Source: Glycine soja
Taxonomy: Eukaryota; Streptophyta; Magnoliopsida; Fabales; Fabaceae
Length of the DNA: 64,000 bases
Direction of reading: 5' to 3'
Assembly: GCF_004193775.1 (NCBI RefSeq)
Contig: NC_041002.1
Location: forward strand, 14,522,113 to 14,586,112
Part shown: positions 33,489 to 46,130 of the stretch, piece after piece
How positions within the stretch are numbered: position 1 is the first letter of the stretch
Layout of the letters: every line of letters starts with the position of its first letter
The notes under the pieces: generated by a model
What the model saw: only the letters and a program-made list of their open reading frames with translations
What the model was told of the DNA's origin: nothing
Database searches by the model: none
Made by a program: the position numbers and the translations under genes

Positions 33489-34473
33489 TGATGCAATCCT
33501 TCCCAAGGAGGGGATTCATCACCAGAGTCATGGCTAGGAGACTCCAGGAAGATTGGGTCAGGAATGCAGGAGAACACTCTAGGATTCTCATGAGCCTTAG
33601 AATAGATTTTGGACTCATGGACTAAGTATGTGTCCATCTATATTTGTACATATTAGATTTGAGTTTCATTATTTTTTGGGTCTTATATTTAGGGCTCCAT
33701 AGTGTAGGGAGGGTACCCCTCAAGTTTAGGGTACCCTAGTAATGTAGGACTTTTCAGTCCTTGTATTTTAGGGCACTAAGACTAGTTTTTGTATTAAGGG
33801 TAATTTTGTAATTTCACATGCATTAAGTGCACTATTCAATGTGTGTGTTGGGAGAGAAATTTCATTGAATTGAGAAAAACCCAATCTAATTAAATTTCGG
33901 ACCAACCTAAGGGGAGGTGAACATTTGCTTGCTACACCCTATTGCCACATCATATAGTCACTTTAAATTTACATGTCTCATAACACCTAAGCACACTTAA
34001 TAGAGAATCTTGGATTTGATCTTGGATTAGTAGACTAAACCATAGATGAAATTCACTAATCATAATTAATGAAATTTTTGCTCCAAATTTGGTTCCACAA
34101 ATTCAAATTCAAATTCAAGTGAAATTTTAGTAGAAATTCAAATTTCCTTTCAATTTTGTGTTACACTTAGGCCTTGTGTGTGCATTTTTCAACTTTAATC
34201 ATTTGAGAAAATTAGACTTCAAAGTTCAAATCTCATTCTCCCTCTTCTCTCTCAAAATTCTGTTCCCCTCTCTCCCTCTCCCTCCACTCATCTTCTCCTA
34301 CCTCCATGGCTTCCTATGATGGTGAGCTAGTTCTTGACTCATCTTTTCCTTGAAGTGGCGCCTCCAATCACTGTACCCTCTTCTTCATTCCGCTGCCATT
34401 GATCTTCAAGAAGAAAAAGACTCCATTGATGAAGAAGATCCAAGGCCTACAAGCTCTACATGGAGCCACATTA
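33489..34473 (+). repeat. 5' LTR of element E (985 bp)
   Basis: It runs from TGATGCAATCC to GAGCCACATTA (the terminal CA changed to TA). The pol-tail coding start is conserved but frameshifted. It is full-length relative to the internally deleted 3' LTR of B2. Confidence 0.87.
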
Positions 34474-34475
34474 TG

Positions 34476-34487
34476 TGGTATCAATGC
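34476..34487 (+). other. PBS of element E (tRNA-iMet type)
   Basis: TGGTATCAATGC, two bases after the LTR. Confidence 0.72.
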
Positions 34488-36403
34488 ATCTTCATTTAAG
34501 TGATGTTCTTTTGCTTCCTCTATCTTTTGTTTGGTCAATTCACTTTAATTTCTTGTTCTTCATCTACTTCTCCATGTATCTCCTGTATTGTCTTGTGGTT
34601 TGGTGTTGTTTAGAGTAGATTCAAAAAAATAAACCGATTTAAATCTTAGATCTATACTTGTTCTTGCATTTCTATGGTTCAAATTTTATAGATCTACTCT
34701 TGAATAATGTTTTTGTGTTGATTTTAGGTTCTATCATTTTTTAGTCATAATCTTCTTGTGCTGAACCTTTAGATCTCAATTTTCTTGCAAAATATTGATT
34801 AGAAAAGAAAATACAAAAATCTAAGTGTAAATTACTTCATTCATGTTGTCTTAGAGTCATGTTTAGGCATAATAATTGTCACATTATGTTCTAAGTTTGT
34901 GCTAAATTTTGATTTTGTTGATTGAATTCTTGATACATTTGTTCATGTATTCTTGCAATTTTTAGCCTATCATTTGAATTTTAGGTCTAATTAAGGAATG
35001 TTATTTAGTTCATATAACATGTTCTATATCAATTCCTAGAAGTAGTCTTGTTGTTGAACTTTTCTTGTTTTTTAAGTTTCCTATATGATGCTTATGAAGA
35101 ATTGAGTTGTGGTGCTAAGTTGTGCTGAATTTGTGAATCAAAATAAGTCTTAAGCTCTCTTGAATTGTGTTATCCAAGACAATTGAGCATAAGAAAATAC
35201 AAATTGTAACTATCCAAGCCTAGGCCTCAAGCAACATAAACACTACTCTTGATTTCTAAGTTGAAATTCTGGTTGCTGTTAGTTTTGGCACACTTTCTTC
35301 TTAACTCCGCTATGGCTTGAGTACTTCGAGTTTTGAGCTGAAATTTTAATTGGATAAAATATACATATGGATGAAAACAATGGAAAAATAATGAAGAAAA
35401 AAAAATAAGAAATGAGCGAGAAAAGGTGATAAAGATTAATGTCAAAATACACATCGAGAACAACAACAAAAAAATAAGAAAAAAATGTGTATGCTTGATT
35501 TGCTTGAAAATTGTTCATTATTTTGAGTTGTATTACACGCCTATTTGACTTCTTGGATTTGTTCATCTTTTAGATGTGTTGCCAAATTGGCATAACTAGA
35601 ATTTTGCTTTGAGTCTTATTTTTAATTTGTCAATCTAATCTAGTGCCATTCTAGGACTTCCTTTGTGTTCCACCTTGGCTTATGGTGTTGTCCTTTTGCT
35701 TTATTTTTCCTTGAATCTCATTGAATTAATGTCATGTTAAATTTTCTTTTGGTTTAACTTTCATTTCACATTTTGGTTTCTTACTTGTCTTCATCTTCTT
35801 CTTCTTCTTCTTCTTTTTGTGTGTGTTTAAGTACTACCTACAATAAGGATTGGAAAAGGAATTTGGTGCATTGCTTGAAGGAAATTTTTTAGTCTTGGAA
35901 GTTAACCATCCTAGGAGCACCATTGGATTTGAAGCAACCAAAGCCTCACCAAATTTTAAGTGAAACACTTGAGAAAAGAAACAAGCATTGAAGATAAATT
36001 TGAAGACCTTAATTGATTTTTTAAATTTGTTGTAATAGAACAATTGAGTGCTTAATTTTTTTCTATTGCAATTCCATGTATTTGGATATTCTTTAGTGGT
36101 GTATGGGGAGTCTCCAAGAGACCACCCAAACCTTTATTTGTGTGTAATAGCTTAGTGTAAACCGTGTAGACTAAGTGAAGAGCTAGGTCATCCAAGCCTT
36201 CACATAGGAAACCATCTAGCTTGCTTTAAATTTCCTTTACCTTTCATTGTCAACCTGCCTAGATAACTTATTTTTTACCAATTTGTTTTTACCTTATCTT
36301 TCAAACCTCTTTTAGTGTTTATTTTGGCTAGTTTCAACCGTATTTTCTTTTACCTTTTGTTTTCAAAGCCCCTATAAGAAAGAACTTCAACTTAGGAACC
36401 AAC
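34488..36403 (+). other. 5' leader of element E
   Basis: Untranslated leader co-linear with the B2 leader in reverse. It contains a (TTC)n run at about 35798-35812. Apparent small reading frames here are not conserved between copies. Confidence 0.68.
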
Positions 36404-37180
36404 ATGAGTCTTCATTCTTTATCTAGTGTTAATGGTGAGGGTTCTACTCATAAGGACCCCTTGTATAGGATATTAGATGAGTTGAGATCCCTTAAATTGT
36501 CGAAACAAAAACAAGAGAGAAAAGAAAAAGGAAAAAAAAGTGGAAGAAATAAGTCAAGATGAAAGAGAGAAAATAAGAGAAGAAAGAAGAAAATTAATGA
36601 AAGAATTAAGAAGAGGAAGAAATGCTTCCTATGGTAGTCATGAGTCTTGTAAAAGTTTGAGTGAAGAGTTAAGTGACTACTATGGAGGGAGGCATAGGTT
36701 CCATACTAAACCTCACTCCCAAAGAAGAGAAAAGGATAGAAGGTCTCAAGAAGTTAGCATTAGCCTCCCATATTTCCATGGAAAAGATAATGTTGAGGCC
36801 TACCTAGATTAGGAAATGAAGGTTAAACAACTCTTTGCATGCCATCATATTAATGAAGAGAGAAAAAGTTCCATTGGCTACCCTTAGCTTCCAAGGGTAT
36901 GCCCTCTATTGGTTGACTTCCCTTGTTAGGGAAAGAAGGATTCATGGGGATCCTCCAGTAGAGTATTGGAATGATCTTAAGAGTGCCCTTAGGAAGAGAC
37001 ACATTCCCTCCTACAATGAAAGAGAGCTTATGGACAAGCTCCAAAGGCTTAGACAAGGGAGTATGAGTGTTGAAGAATATAGACAACAAATGAAACTACT
37101 CCTTTCAAGAGCTAGCTTAGGGGGCAGGAAAGAACAAGCATAGCTAGGTTCCTTAGTGGGCTTAATATAGAAGGGTCCTT
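36404..37180 (+). pseudogene. Gag of element E, broken
   Basis: The ATG at 36404 starts MSLHSLSSVNGEGST. A frameshift in the A/G-rich stretch near 36530 is followed by an open segment EEISQDEREKIREERRK to SLPYFHGKDNVEAYLD, ended by TAG at 36810. A further segment covers VPLATLSFQGYALYW to the gag core MDKLQRLRQGSMSVEEYRQQM and stops at 37141-37143. The zinc-knuckle region is deleted near 37170: sequence jumps from the gag core to just before the protease. It retains the Arg codon that is a stop in B2. Confidence 0.82.
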
Positions 37181-37219
37181 GGAGGCAAATCTTGTGATCT
37201 ATCCCAATCCCAAAGAAAG

Positions 37220-37710
37220 AACATCTTTCGTACAAGATGAAAAATTTTAGATAAAACTTGTTCTCTCATTGTGGATAGTGGATCTTGTTGCAATTGTTGT
37301 AGCACAAGATTGGTTTCCAAGTTAAACCTCACTATCATTCCCCACCCAAAATCTTATAATCTTCAATGGCTCAATGAGCAAGGGGAAATGATAGTTAACC
37401 AACAAGTGAAGGTACCTTTCTCCATTGGGACATATAAGGATGAAAGTTAATTGTGATATAGTTCCCATGGAGGCAGGACATATTCTCTTAGGAAGGCCAT
37501 GACAATTTGATAGGAAGATCATTTACAATGGCCTAACTAATGAGATTACCCTTACCCATCTTGGCACTAAACTTGTGTTGCATCCTCAAACACCTTCACA
37601 GGTAGCTAAGGATCAACTTACAGTGAAGGACAAGAAGGATGAAGAAAATTTAGAAAAACAAAAAGAAAAAAAGGATAGTAAAGCCTTAGCTCCAAAGGTC
37701 AAGGAGAAGG
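37220..37710 (+). pseudogene. Protease region and pol linker of element E
   Basis: It keeps SLIVDSGSCCNCCS with the catalytic D-S-G and LNEQGEMIVNQQVKVPFSIG, then a frameshift near 37443, a stop in the RPWQF block, and a lysine-rich linker. The linker is interrupted at 37710 by the solo LTR and resumes at 39385 for ~80 bp ([13 protein letters not shown] type sequence). Confidence 0.78.
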
Positions 37711-39384
37711 TGTTGGATCGAGTGGCCTCAAAATAATTAAGAAGGGGGGGTTGCATTAATTATTCCTAAACCTTTACCAATTAAAAAATTAATCTTCTAA
37801 GGCTTTTACTAAATTATTAAGAGAATGAGGAGTAGAAGAGAAACTTAACAGAAAGTAAAAGCGGAAATTAAATGCACAACGGAAAGTAAAAGAGTAGGGA
37901 AGAAGAAAACAAACACACAAGAGTTTTTATACTGGTTCAGCAACAATCCGTGCCTACATCTAGTCCCCAAGCGACCTGCGGTCCTTGAGATTTCTTTCAA
38001 CCTTGTAAAAATCCTTTTACAAGCAAAGATCCACAAGGGATGTACCCTCCCTTGTTCTCTTTGAACCTAGTGGATGCACCCTCCACTAGAACTGATCCAC
38101 AAGAGATGTACCCTCTCTTGTTCTCAGTCAAACCCAAGTAGATGTACCCTCTACTTGTACCACAAAGGATGTACCCTCCAATGTGTTAAGACAAAGATCT
38201 CAGGCGGTTAAACCTTTGATACTTTGTGAATGGGGATACAAAAGAATTCTCAGGCGGTTAGTCCTTTGAACAATTTTGTGTTAGGGAAAGGGAAGAATCA
38301 AAAGAATTCTCAGACTGTGTCATTTTGAATTCTTTGACAAGGGAGAAGGGAGACACAAAAGAATTCAGGTGGTTAGTCCTTTGTTCTTTTGGAAAAGGGA
38401 GAAGAGAGACACAAAAAGAATTCAGGCGGTTAGTCCTTGGCAAATTCTTTTTGGCAAAGGGAGAAGAGAATGAAAAGATGAATAGCACAAGTTTTCAAGG
38501 TTTGGAAAACCAGAAAACTTCAGAAAGCTTTTGGTACAAAGAAGAAGAAGAAGTTCAAAGAGATTCAAGGCTTGTAAAGGATTGATTGAATGAATGTAAA
38601 AAGTGTATTGAAAAGAAAATCAAAGCCTTGCTTTTATAGACTCTTCATGTTTGGCCAAGAAGACCATTTAGAAGAGTTATAACTTTTAGAAAAACTTAAA
38701 ACCAATTTGAAAAAGTCAAAAACCTTTTGAAGAGTTACATCTTTTGATTTATTCAGAAACAAACACTGGTAATCGATTACCAAATCAGTGTAATCAATTA
38801 CACAAAGCTTTTATGTGAAAGGATGTGACTCTTCACATTTGAATTTGAATTTCAACGTTCAAAGGCACTGGTAATCGATTACCAAAATATTGTAATCGAT
38901 TACAGCTTTTTGAAATTAATTGTAACGTTGTAAATTCAGTTTGAAAAACTTTTTCAAATCTATTTTGCTACTGGTAATCAATTACAATAATCTGGTAATC
39001 GATTACCAGAGAGTAAAAACTCTTTGGTAAAAAGATTTTGAGAAAGACTCATGTGCTACTCAGTTTTTGAAAAAAACTTTTCATACTTATCTTGATTAAG
39101 CCTTTTCTTGATTCTTGAATCTCGAGTCTTGAATCATGATCTTGATTCTTGAGATCTTGAACCTTGAATCTTGATTCTTGATTCTTAACCTTTCTTCTTG
39201 AGTCTTGAATTCTTCTTGATTCTTATCTTGAACTCTTGAATTGTTCTTGATTTACTTGAGTTGTTCTTTGATTGATCTTTGAGCTTTTTGTCATCACCTT
39301 TGTCATCATCTTTTGTTTTCATCATTTTTATCATCAAAACACCTTTGAATCACCTTTGATTCACCATGAAGCTTTGCTTCTATA
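37711..39384 (-). repeat. Solo LTR, copia-like family (1674 bp), TSD GAAGG
   Basis: The plus-strand start is TGTTGGATCGAGTGGCCTC, the reverse complement of the LTR 3' end. The other end is GCTTCTATA, i.e. TATAG on the minus strand where TGTAG is expected. GAAGG flanks both sides (37706-37710, 39385-39389). It contains GATGTACCCTC repeats (38040-38180), CAGGCGGTTAGTCC minisatellite units (38198-38450), and a GTAATCGATTAC palindrome cluster (38768-39006). No coding sequence. Confidence 0.85.
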
Positions 39385-39465
39385 GAAGGAAAAAGAGGGA
39401 GGGTGTTCCACTAAGAAAGTTGTAAAAAAGGAGAATCATTTTGCAACAAAAGGAGATATTAAGAG

Positions 39466-40905
39466 TGTTAGACAAATGTGGCCTCAGTTATCCTAAGAAG
39501 GGGTGAATTAATTTCCCACTAACAAACTTTTAACCCCCTTCTAAATGAGATAGACTCAGAATGCAAAAGAAGAAACAATCAATTTAATAATGTTCTTTAA
39601 ACATGCAAGAAAAAATTGATTGCAACAAAATAAATGAGATAAGGGAAGAGAGAAATACAAACTCAGTTTTATACTAGTTCGGCCACACCTTTGTGCCTAC
39701 ATCCAGTACTCAAGCAACCCACTTGGGATTTTCCTTTCTCTTTGTAAAATCCTTTTACAATGTCTGAACCACACAGGGACAACCCATCCCTTGTGTTCAG
39801 GAATTATTACAACTTAAGAGACCCTCGGTTCCTTAATCAATCTCTTTGATGAAGAAGAAGAATTATCTCTTTAAGAAAAGAATATTACAATTGAAGTTGA
39901 TGGATGAACTCTTAATGAATTTGCAAGTGTTTGCCCAAGAGTTGTTGAGAGAGCATGATGCAATCCTACCCCGCAAGGGCATTGGATAAAAGACTCCAAG
40001 TAGATTGGGCCAGAGATCCAAGGGAAGGCCCTAGGGTTCTCATGAGCCTTAGGATAGATTTCGAGCCCATGGGCTAAGTATGAGCCCGCTTATCTTTGTA
40101 AATATTAGAATAGGTTTTTCCTTCGTTTGGGCCCTGTATTTTGGCCATTCTAGTATAGGGTTTTAGCCTTGTATTTCGAGGCATTTTTGAGTCGTCTTTG
40201 TAGTAGGGACTTTTTTGTATTTTCATGTATTTTATCATGGGGGTGAGCTTAGCTATTATAGGGGGTGTGTAGCTAAGCTCTAGCTTCTCATCTCAAGGAG
40301 GTGAGCTTAGCTATTTGAAAGGTGTGTGTAGCTAAGCTCTAGCTTCTTTAGGAATCTTCTCAAGGAAGCTTCTCAAGGAGGTGAGCTTAGTTATGAGATG
40401 GGTGTGTGTAGCTAAGTTCTAGAATCCCAAGGAAGTTTTCTCAAAGAAGCTTCTCAAGGAAGTTTTCTCAAGAAAGCTTCTCAAGGAAGCTACCTAGTCT
40501 TTAAATAGAAGCATGTGTAACACTTGTTGTAACTTTGATGAATGAGAGTCTTGTGAGACACAACTCAAAGTTCAACTTCTCTCCCTTTTTCTTCCTTCAA
40601 TTTTGTGCTCCCCTCTCTCTCTTTTTCTCCCTCTTTCTTTTCCTCCATTGAAGCATCCTCTCCAAGCTTCTTATCCAAGGCTCATCTTGGTGATGAAGCT
40701 CCTTCTTCCATGACTTATTCCCTAGTGGATGGTGCCTCCTTTCACCTCTTCTCCTTTGTCTTTCGCTACATCTCCATGGTGGAAAATCACCATTAAAGGA
40801 CCTCATTGAAGCTCAAAGATCCAGCCTCCATAGAAGCCCCACAAGCAAGCTTCCATCAGAGCATTTGGTAATGAAGTTCTCTTAGAAAAATATCCATTTG
40901 TATAT
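39466..40905 (-). repeat. 3' LTR of element F, split by a solo chromovirus LTR
   Basis: The plus-strand start is TGTTAGACAAATGTGGCCTC. It is co-linear with 47653-48180 up to GAGAGAGCATTTGG and is interrupted at GAGCA by 39956-40858. The left flank AAGAG (39461-39465) is the end of element E. The inner boundary near 40905 is approximate. Confidence 0.75.
39956..40858 (+). repeat. Solo chromovirus LTR (903 bp), TSD GAGCA
   Basis: It runs from TGATGCAATCC to CTTCCATCA, with GAGCA at 39951-39955 and 40859-40863. It is a divergent member of the A/B2/E LTR family and retains the pol-tail coding block, here with a small deletion. A short GGTGAGCTTAGCTA motif is repeated three times (40255-40400). 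Confidence 0.9.
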
Positions 40906-42027
40906 AATTTTACTCCCCCTTTGTTTTGCAATGATTGCTTATATGAGATAGTTGAAGATTTCATATATAAAAAACTGTCTCATAAAGATTTCATATATCT
41001 TTTATCTATCTCTCCCCCTTTGTCAACATCAAAAACAAATTATGAATAGAGAGGAGAAAAATGTTACCACTTGTTGCAATGTATGAGAATCAAGTGATAC
41101 CAAAAGGCATTAAAAAAATCATTCAATATTAATCAAGCAAAAACAAGTACAATAATACATCAATCAAACTCAATCAAATACAATCAATCATCAAACATTT
41201 CAAATCAAATTAATTAAATTAACAATCAACTAACTATGCACAATAATTTCTATTCAAAAAAAAATATTCAAATTTCAATTTTCAAATTTTAAATTTTAAA
41301 TTTTAAATTTTAAATTTCAAATTCCAACTTCCAACTTCCACTTCTAGTAACTTCCCCTTCCAACTTCCAACTTCCATTTTCAACTTTCAACTTCCAATAA
41401 CTTCCATTTCCAACTTTCACTTCCAACTTCAACTTCCAGTAACTTCCACTTCCAACTTCCAAATTTTAATTTCAAATTTCAAATTTAACTTTTCAAATTT
41501 CAATTTTCAAATTCAAATTTCAAATTTCAATTTCAAAATTTCCTTTTCTAGATTTGAAATAGTTTTCTTAAAATATGAAACTAATTTGAAAAGTTTAATA
41601 GATTCTTTAAAGACAATCAAAAACTCATTCAGGAACAACCATCAAAGACAATCAAAACTCAATCAAGAACAATCATCAAACACAATTAATCAAATATAAA
41701 ATATAATCAATCAATCAAACTAACAAACATTGAATATCAATCATGCAAAGACAAACACATCAATCAAAAAACACTATCAATCAATCAGCAAACACAATCA
41801 ATCAAATTCAATCACAATCATTAAGAACAGTCTAAACTCAAGTAGAAAACAAGCATCAAAAGTAATCAATCAAAGACAAGTGACCTGTTAGTATCATTTG
41901 ATATCACTTGTTGATCAAGTGGCCTTTGTTGTCTCCATAAATTGCATATTCACTTTTCTTGAGATTCACTTTTCTTGGGGAGAAATGTGGCCTTTGTTTG
42001 TTGTCTTCATAAATCACATATCCACTT
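40906..42027. other. Low-complexity internal region of element F
   Basis: PPT-like tracts (AAAGGGGGAG on the minus strand) lie at about 40913-40923 and 41011-41020. From about 41110 the sequence is built of AATCAATCAAA-like words (to 41250, and again 41620-41880). A block of AAATTTTAAATTTT and TTCCAACTTCCAC repeats lies between (41270-41540). No gene. Confidence 0.7.
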
Positions 42028-42238
42028 ATCATGGGGAGAAATATGAGTAAACTTTGATGCATGCCATGTGTTTGGAGAAATTGCTATCAATGTATCGACT
42101 TTGCTCTTCTTTGTTTTCATAGTCTTTCATCATGATACCAAGACTTATGATTTTATTCTCTGAATCACTTGAAGAATTTATGACATTATCTTCCCAAGTG
42201 ATGTATCCTTTCTTTTCTTTCTTCTCTTTAAAATTCCT
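42028..42238 (-). pseudogene. Gag C-terminal fragment of element F
   Basis: The minus strand encodes KEKKEKKGYITWEDN followed by a Ser/Asp-rich stretch (NSSSDSENK) and an IISLGIMMKD segment. This is the pattern after the zinc knuckle in plant copia gag proteins (aromatic-W-D/E-D, serine run, small hydrophobic block). It was separated from the zinc-knuckle fragment at 46131 by insertion of an Athila-type element at TTCCT. Too short and frameshifted to function. Confidence 0.68.
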
Positions 42239-43339
42239 TGATCGAGGTCGTACCCGAATCAAATAAACATTAAAATGCAGTAACTAGGAAGTGATCCTAG
42301 GTCATTTCCCAACGAGAAACGATAAACCAAATGTTCATAACAGATAGTAGGAAATAGTAACAAATTAGGGGGGGGGGGATTGTTTGCTTTTGTAAATTAA
42401 ACAACGAGTAAAATTGAATTAGAAAATATCAGAATTAAAATACGTTGCTTCCCCTTGATTCACAAGCAAGTCTCTTATTCTAGGTTGCGAGAATTTATCC
42501 TTTATCAGTTCAACCACTTAATCCAACCCTAAATTAAATTACTAAGCGAAATTTAACATAAGGCATTCATTATGTGATTAAGCAACACATACACCAATTA
42601 CTCATAAACGATCATTAAGCATGAACGTAATTTAAGCGCAGAGACAATTAATCAAGCACTAAGCATGCATGAATTAATAGCAACAAATTCAGAGTAATTA
42701 GTGAAGAGGAAAAGCTGAACAAAATTTAACAGTAATAATAGAACCTCAAAGAGAACTATACTTGATCCTCAAGAGAGAACAACGCTGGGGACTTAGCCTT
42801 CCATTAATCAATAGAGAACGAAATTATAGATTGAAGAACGAAATTTTATTGCTAAAACGAAAAGTCAAAACTGGAATTGCAAAAAAAAAAAAGAAAGAGA
42901 AGAGAAGCCTAAAACTAAAAACAAAAACAGGAGAGAGGGAAGAGAGAAGAGAGGGCTAAACTAGAACTTTGGTGCTGTTATATAGTTTTTCAGCCCCAAA
43001 GCTTACAAATTTGTTTTAAATCCAAGCCCATAAATAAAATAAAATCAAATCTAGATAAGATAATATAAGATAAGATCTAAATGAAATAATATCTAGATAA
43101 CATAAAGTCTAGTTAAGATAAAATTTTGTAGAATAAAATAGTCTGCCCTCTTCTAGTCCAAGCCCAATTCTGGATTCAAGCCCAATGCTTCATTAATTCC
43201 TGAAATTAGATTAAAAACATCAAATTAGCTGAATGAGCCCAAATAATAAAACTACCTAATTAATTTGATAATTAAGATTAATCAGTACTTAAAATGGTGC
43301 AAAAAGGGTTAAGAAATAGGAGAAAATAATGGCACATCA
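42239..43339 (-). repeat. 3' LTR of F2 (1101 bp)
   Basis: On the plus strand it runs from TGATCGAGGTCGTACCC to TGGCACATCA. It contains a G run at 42369-42378 (the poly-C tract of the family) and GATAAGATAAGAT-type repeats near 43040-43130. Confidence 0.88.
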
Positions 43340-44932
43340 AAACCCCCCATACTTAGCCTTTTGCACTCCTGGGCAAAATGAAATAAAGAACAAAATCCAA
43401 GGATATCAAAGAGAGAAAAACAAAAACATTTACATATTTCTCAATGAACATCAAGGAATGGGTAACATCTAACATGAAGAGATCCAAAGAGTCAAGACAT
43501 TCGTGGAAATCATCCAAGCAACCTAATCATGGCAAAATAGTAAATCAGCTCAAGAATGAAAAGTGATAAAGCCTCACAAGATATACACTCTATCTCTCAA
43601 GTGTCTAGGCTACTGTTTACTCTCGAAGCACCCATGAAAACAAACACTACATAGACTTGGCAAAATTCTAAAATTGACAAACACATGCACATGAGGATCA
43701 AAAGGTCTTCTAAGGTTGTAATAGGGCCAAGGACAAGGTAGGGAAAAATATATGGAGTAAGTAGCTAAATCCCAAAGGAATAGAGGAGCAATGGGGAATA
43801 AGTGGAAATTAAGCACAAGTAGTAAACCCAAACCATCTAATATCAACAAAATCAACCAAGGCTCCCAAATCAAGTCCTCATAACAAGACCTCATTTATTC
43901 AACTTCACTTCTTTTTTTTTTTTTGAACAATACAAATTTGCAGAATTTGCAGCAATTGAATTTTTTTTCATTTTTTTAAACAGTACGAATTTGAAGATTA
44001 AAGCAAGAACTAGGCAATATATATATACATCAAGCATGGCCAAAATAAAACATTAAGCATGGCCAAAAATCATATCTTCCAATGAAACATACCCCCCCTT
44101 CCCACACTTAAGGGTAAGGTGATATCATGGTTTTTCACTTAAGGCTTGTAATAAGCTTCAAAACAAAGAAAGGGGAACATAGGCTCAAAGGGGCTATCAA
44201 AGGAATTAATTCAAGGTAAGTCCATTTGGCTAGAAGCTTATAAGAACAAAATTGCCTAAATCATTTCCAAATATGCATGTGAATTAGGAAGCATCAACAA
44301 GAATCAAGCCAAGGCTATTGTGCAAGCAATCAATGGGGCAAAACACACCAAAAGATTATGATGATGGATGGCTCAAATTCTCACAAAGGTAAACTTATCA
44401 CTTTCAAATTGAGCTTTCAAAACTATCATGACATGTAGAGGAAAAACAAGGATTTCAAATCACAAAATGTCAAGAGACTTTTATTTTCAGAACAAATACC
44501 CATTTCTTGAACATATCCTATAATTCAAAGAAAAATATGCAAAGTTGCACATGCAAACAGAATTGACCTAATATATTAAACAAGAAACCCAACAAAACTA
44601 ACAAAACAAACAAATTTAACACAAACAAAACTAACAAAACTAGCAAAACCAAAACCAAAGAACACTCCCCCCATACTTAAACAACACATTGTCCTCAATG
44701 TAACACAATTTAAAGCAATTAAACCATCAAATAGAATCGGACAAATGTAATAAAAGTAAAGGAGGAGATAGGAAAAGAAAAACTCCCTAAGTCATGGTGG
44801 AAAAGAAGTAAGCTGAAGTAAGGAGATCTTTTGAGCAAGGACAACCCCCAATGTGTAATTGGATGCATCGCACATTAGCTCAAATGGGGCTGTCCAATCA
44901 GGTGCCTGAATGATAGGGGTGGTAGTCAATGC
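43340..44932 (-). other. 3' non-coding region of F2
   Basis: Reverse-oriented equivalent of 23957-25503. The PPT-like tract (AAGTATGGGGGGTTT on the minus strand) lies directly at 43340. A second CCCCCC tract lies near 44090-44098. No preserved gene. Confidence 0.7.
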
Positions 44933-45271
44933 TTATTTGAGGCAATGAAAGGCCTCTTTGCATTTATCATTGAAGTCAAACTCCACTTCCTTTTGCAACA
45001 AGTTGGATAATGGAAGGACTACCTTGCTAAAATCTCTTATAAAGCGCTTGTAGAATCCTGCATGACTAAGAAAAGATCGCACCTCTCGCACGCAAGAGGG
45101 GTAAGGCAATTGTGAAATAACAAATTTTTTTGCAGGATCTACTTCAATGTCCTTATTGGAAATAATGTGGCCTAAAACTATACCTTGCTCAACCATAAAA
45201 TGACATTTTTCAAAATTTAGAACAAGGTTAGTTTTAGTGCATCTATTCAAAACCTTTTCCAAACTATCCAA
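44933..45271 (-). pseudogene. RT C-terminal fragment of F2
   Basis: 112 residues from just after the YxDD region: MDSLEKVLNRCTKTNLVLN, KCHFMVEQGIVLGHIIS, IEVDPAKK, VREVRSFLSHAGFYKRFIRDF and PLSNLLQKE. This is the connection between RT and RNase H of a gypsy-type pol. The upstream part is deleted into the LTR at 45292, and the downstream part fades near 44900. Confidence 0.82.
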
Positions 45272-45291
45272 ACAAACATCAAAAGAGGATC

Positions 45292-46130
45292 CACTTAATC
45301 CAACCCTAAATTAAATTACTAAGCGAAATTTAACATAAGGCATTCATTATGTGATTAAGCAACACATACACCAATTACTCATAAATGAACATTAAGCATG
45401 AACGTAATTTAAGCGTAGAAACAATTAATCAAGCACTAAGCATGCATGAATTAATAGCAACAAATTCAGAGTAATTAGTGAAGAGGAAAAACTAAACAAA
45501 ATTTAACAGTAATAATAGAACCTCAAAGAGAACTGTGCTTGATCCTCAAGAGAGAACAACGATGGGGACTTAGCCTTCCATTAATCAATAGAGAACGAAA
45601 TTATAGATTAAAGAATGAAATTTTATTGCTAAAACGAAAAGTCAGAACTGGAATTGCAAAAACGAAAAAAAAAGAAAGAGAAGAGAAGCCTAAAACTAAA
45701 AACAAAAACAGGAGAGAGGGAAGAGAGAAGAGAGGGCTAAACTAGAACCTTGGTGCTGTTATATAGTTTTTTAGCCCCAAAGCTTACAAATTTGTTTTAA
45801 ATCCAAGCCCATAAATAAAATAAAATCAAATCTAGATAAGATAAGATAAGATAAGATCTAGATGAAATAATATCTAGATGAGATCAAATCTAAATAATAT
45901 CTAGATAAGATAAAATTTGGTAGAATAAAATAGTCTGCCCTTTTCAAGTCCAAGCCCAATTCTGGATTCAAGCCCAATGCTTCATTAATTCCTGAAATTA
46001 GATTAAAAACATCAAATTAACTTAATGGGCCCAAATAATAAACTGTCTAATTAATTTGACAATGAAGATTAATCAGTACTTAAAATGGTGCAAAAAGGGT
46101 TAAGAAATAGGAGAAAATAATGGCACATCA
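45292..46130 (-). repeat. 5' LTR remnant of F2
   Basis: Co-linear with about 42518-43339. It lacks the LTR 3' part and PBS. It ends TGGCACATCA before TTCCT. Confidence 0.87.

Larger units (their letters stand above)
33489..39465 (+). mobile_element. Chromovirus element E, 3'-truncated
   Basis: Plus-strand copy of the A/B2 family inserted in the UGT pseudogene; left flanking bases are AAAAT (33484-33488). Its 5' LTR is 33489-34473, with PBS, leader, gag (36404) and protease (37230). The start of the lysine-rich pol linker follows, interrupted by a solo LTR (37711-39384). The sequence matches B2 up to about 39465 and then stops where copia-like LTR sequence starts. RT, RNase H, integrase and the 3' LTR are missing from the window. 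Confidence 0.87.
42239..46130 (-). mobile_element. Deleted Athila-type element F2, TSD TTCCT
   Basis: It is flanked by TTCCT (42234-42238 and 46131-46135). The minus-strand 3' LTR is 42239-43339. The 3' non-coding region with PPT is followed by a short RT fragment (44933-45271). A deletion then joins RT to the 5' LTR, of which 45292-46130 remain. Gag, protease, PBS and integrase are gone. It is related to B but of the LTR subfamily of B1. Confidence 0.9.

Noticed and set aside
34474..36403. Small frames in the leader of element E (for example 35227-35566)
   Set aside because: Not conserved in the equivalent leader of B2; caused by T-rich sequence.
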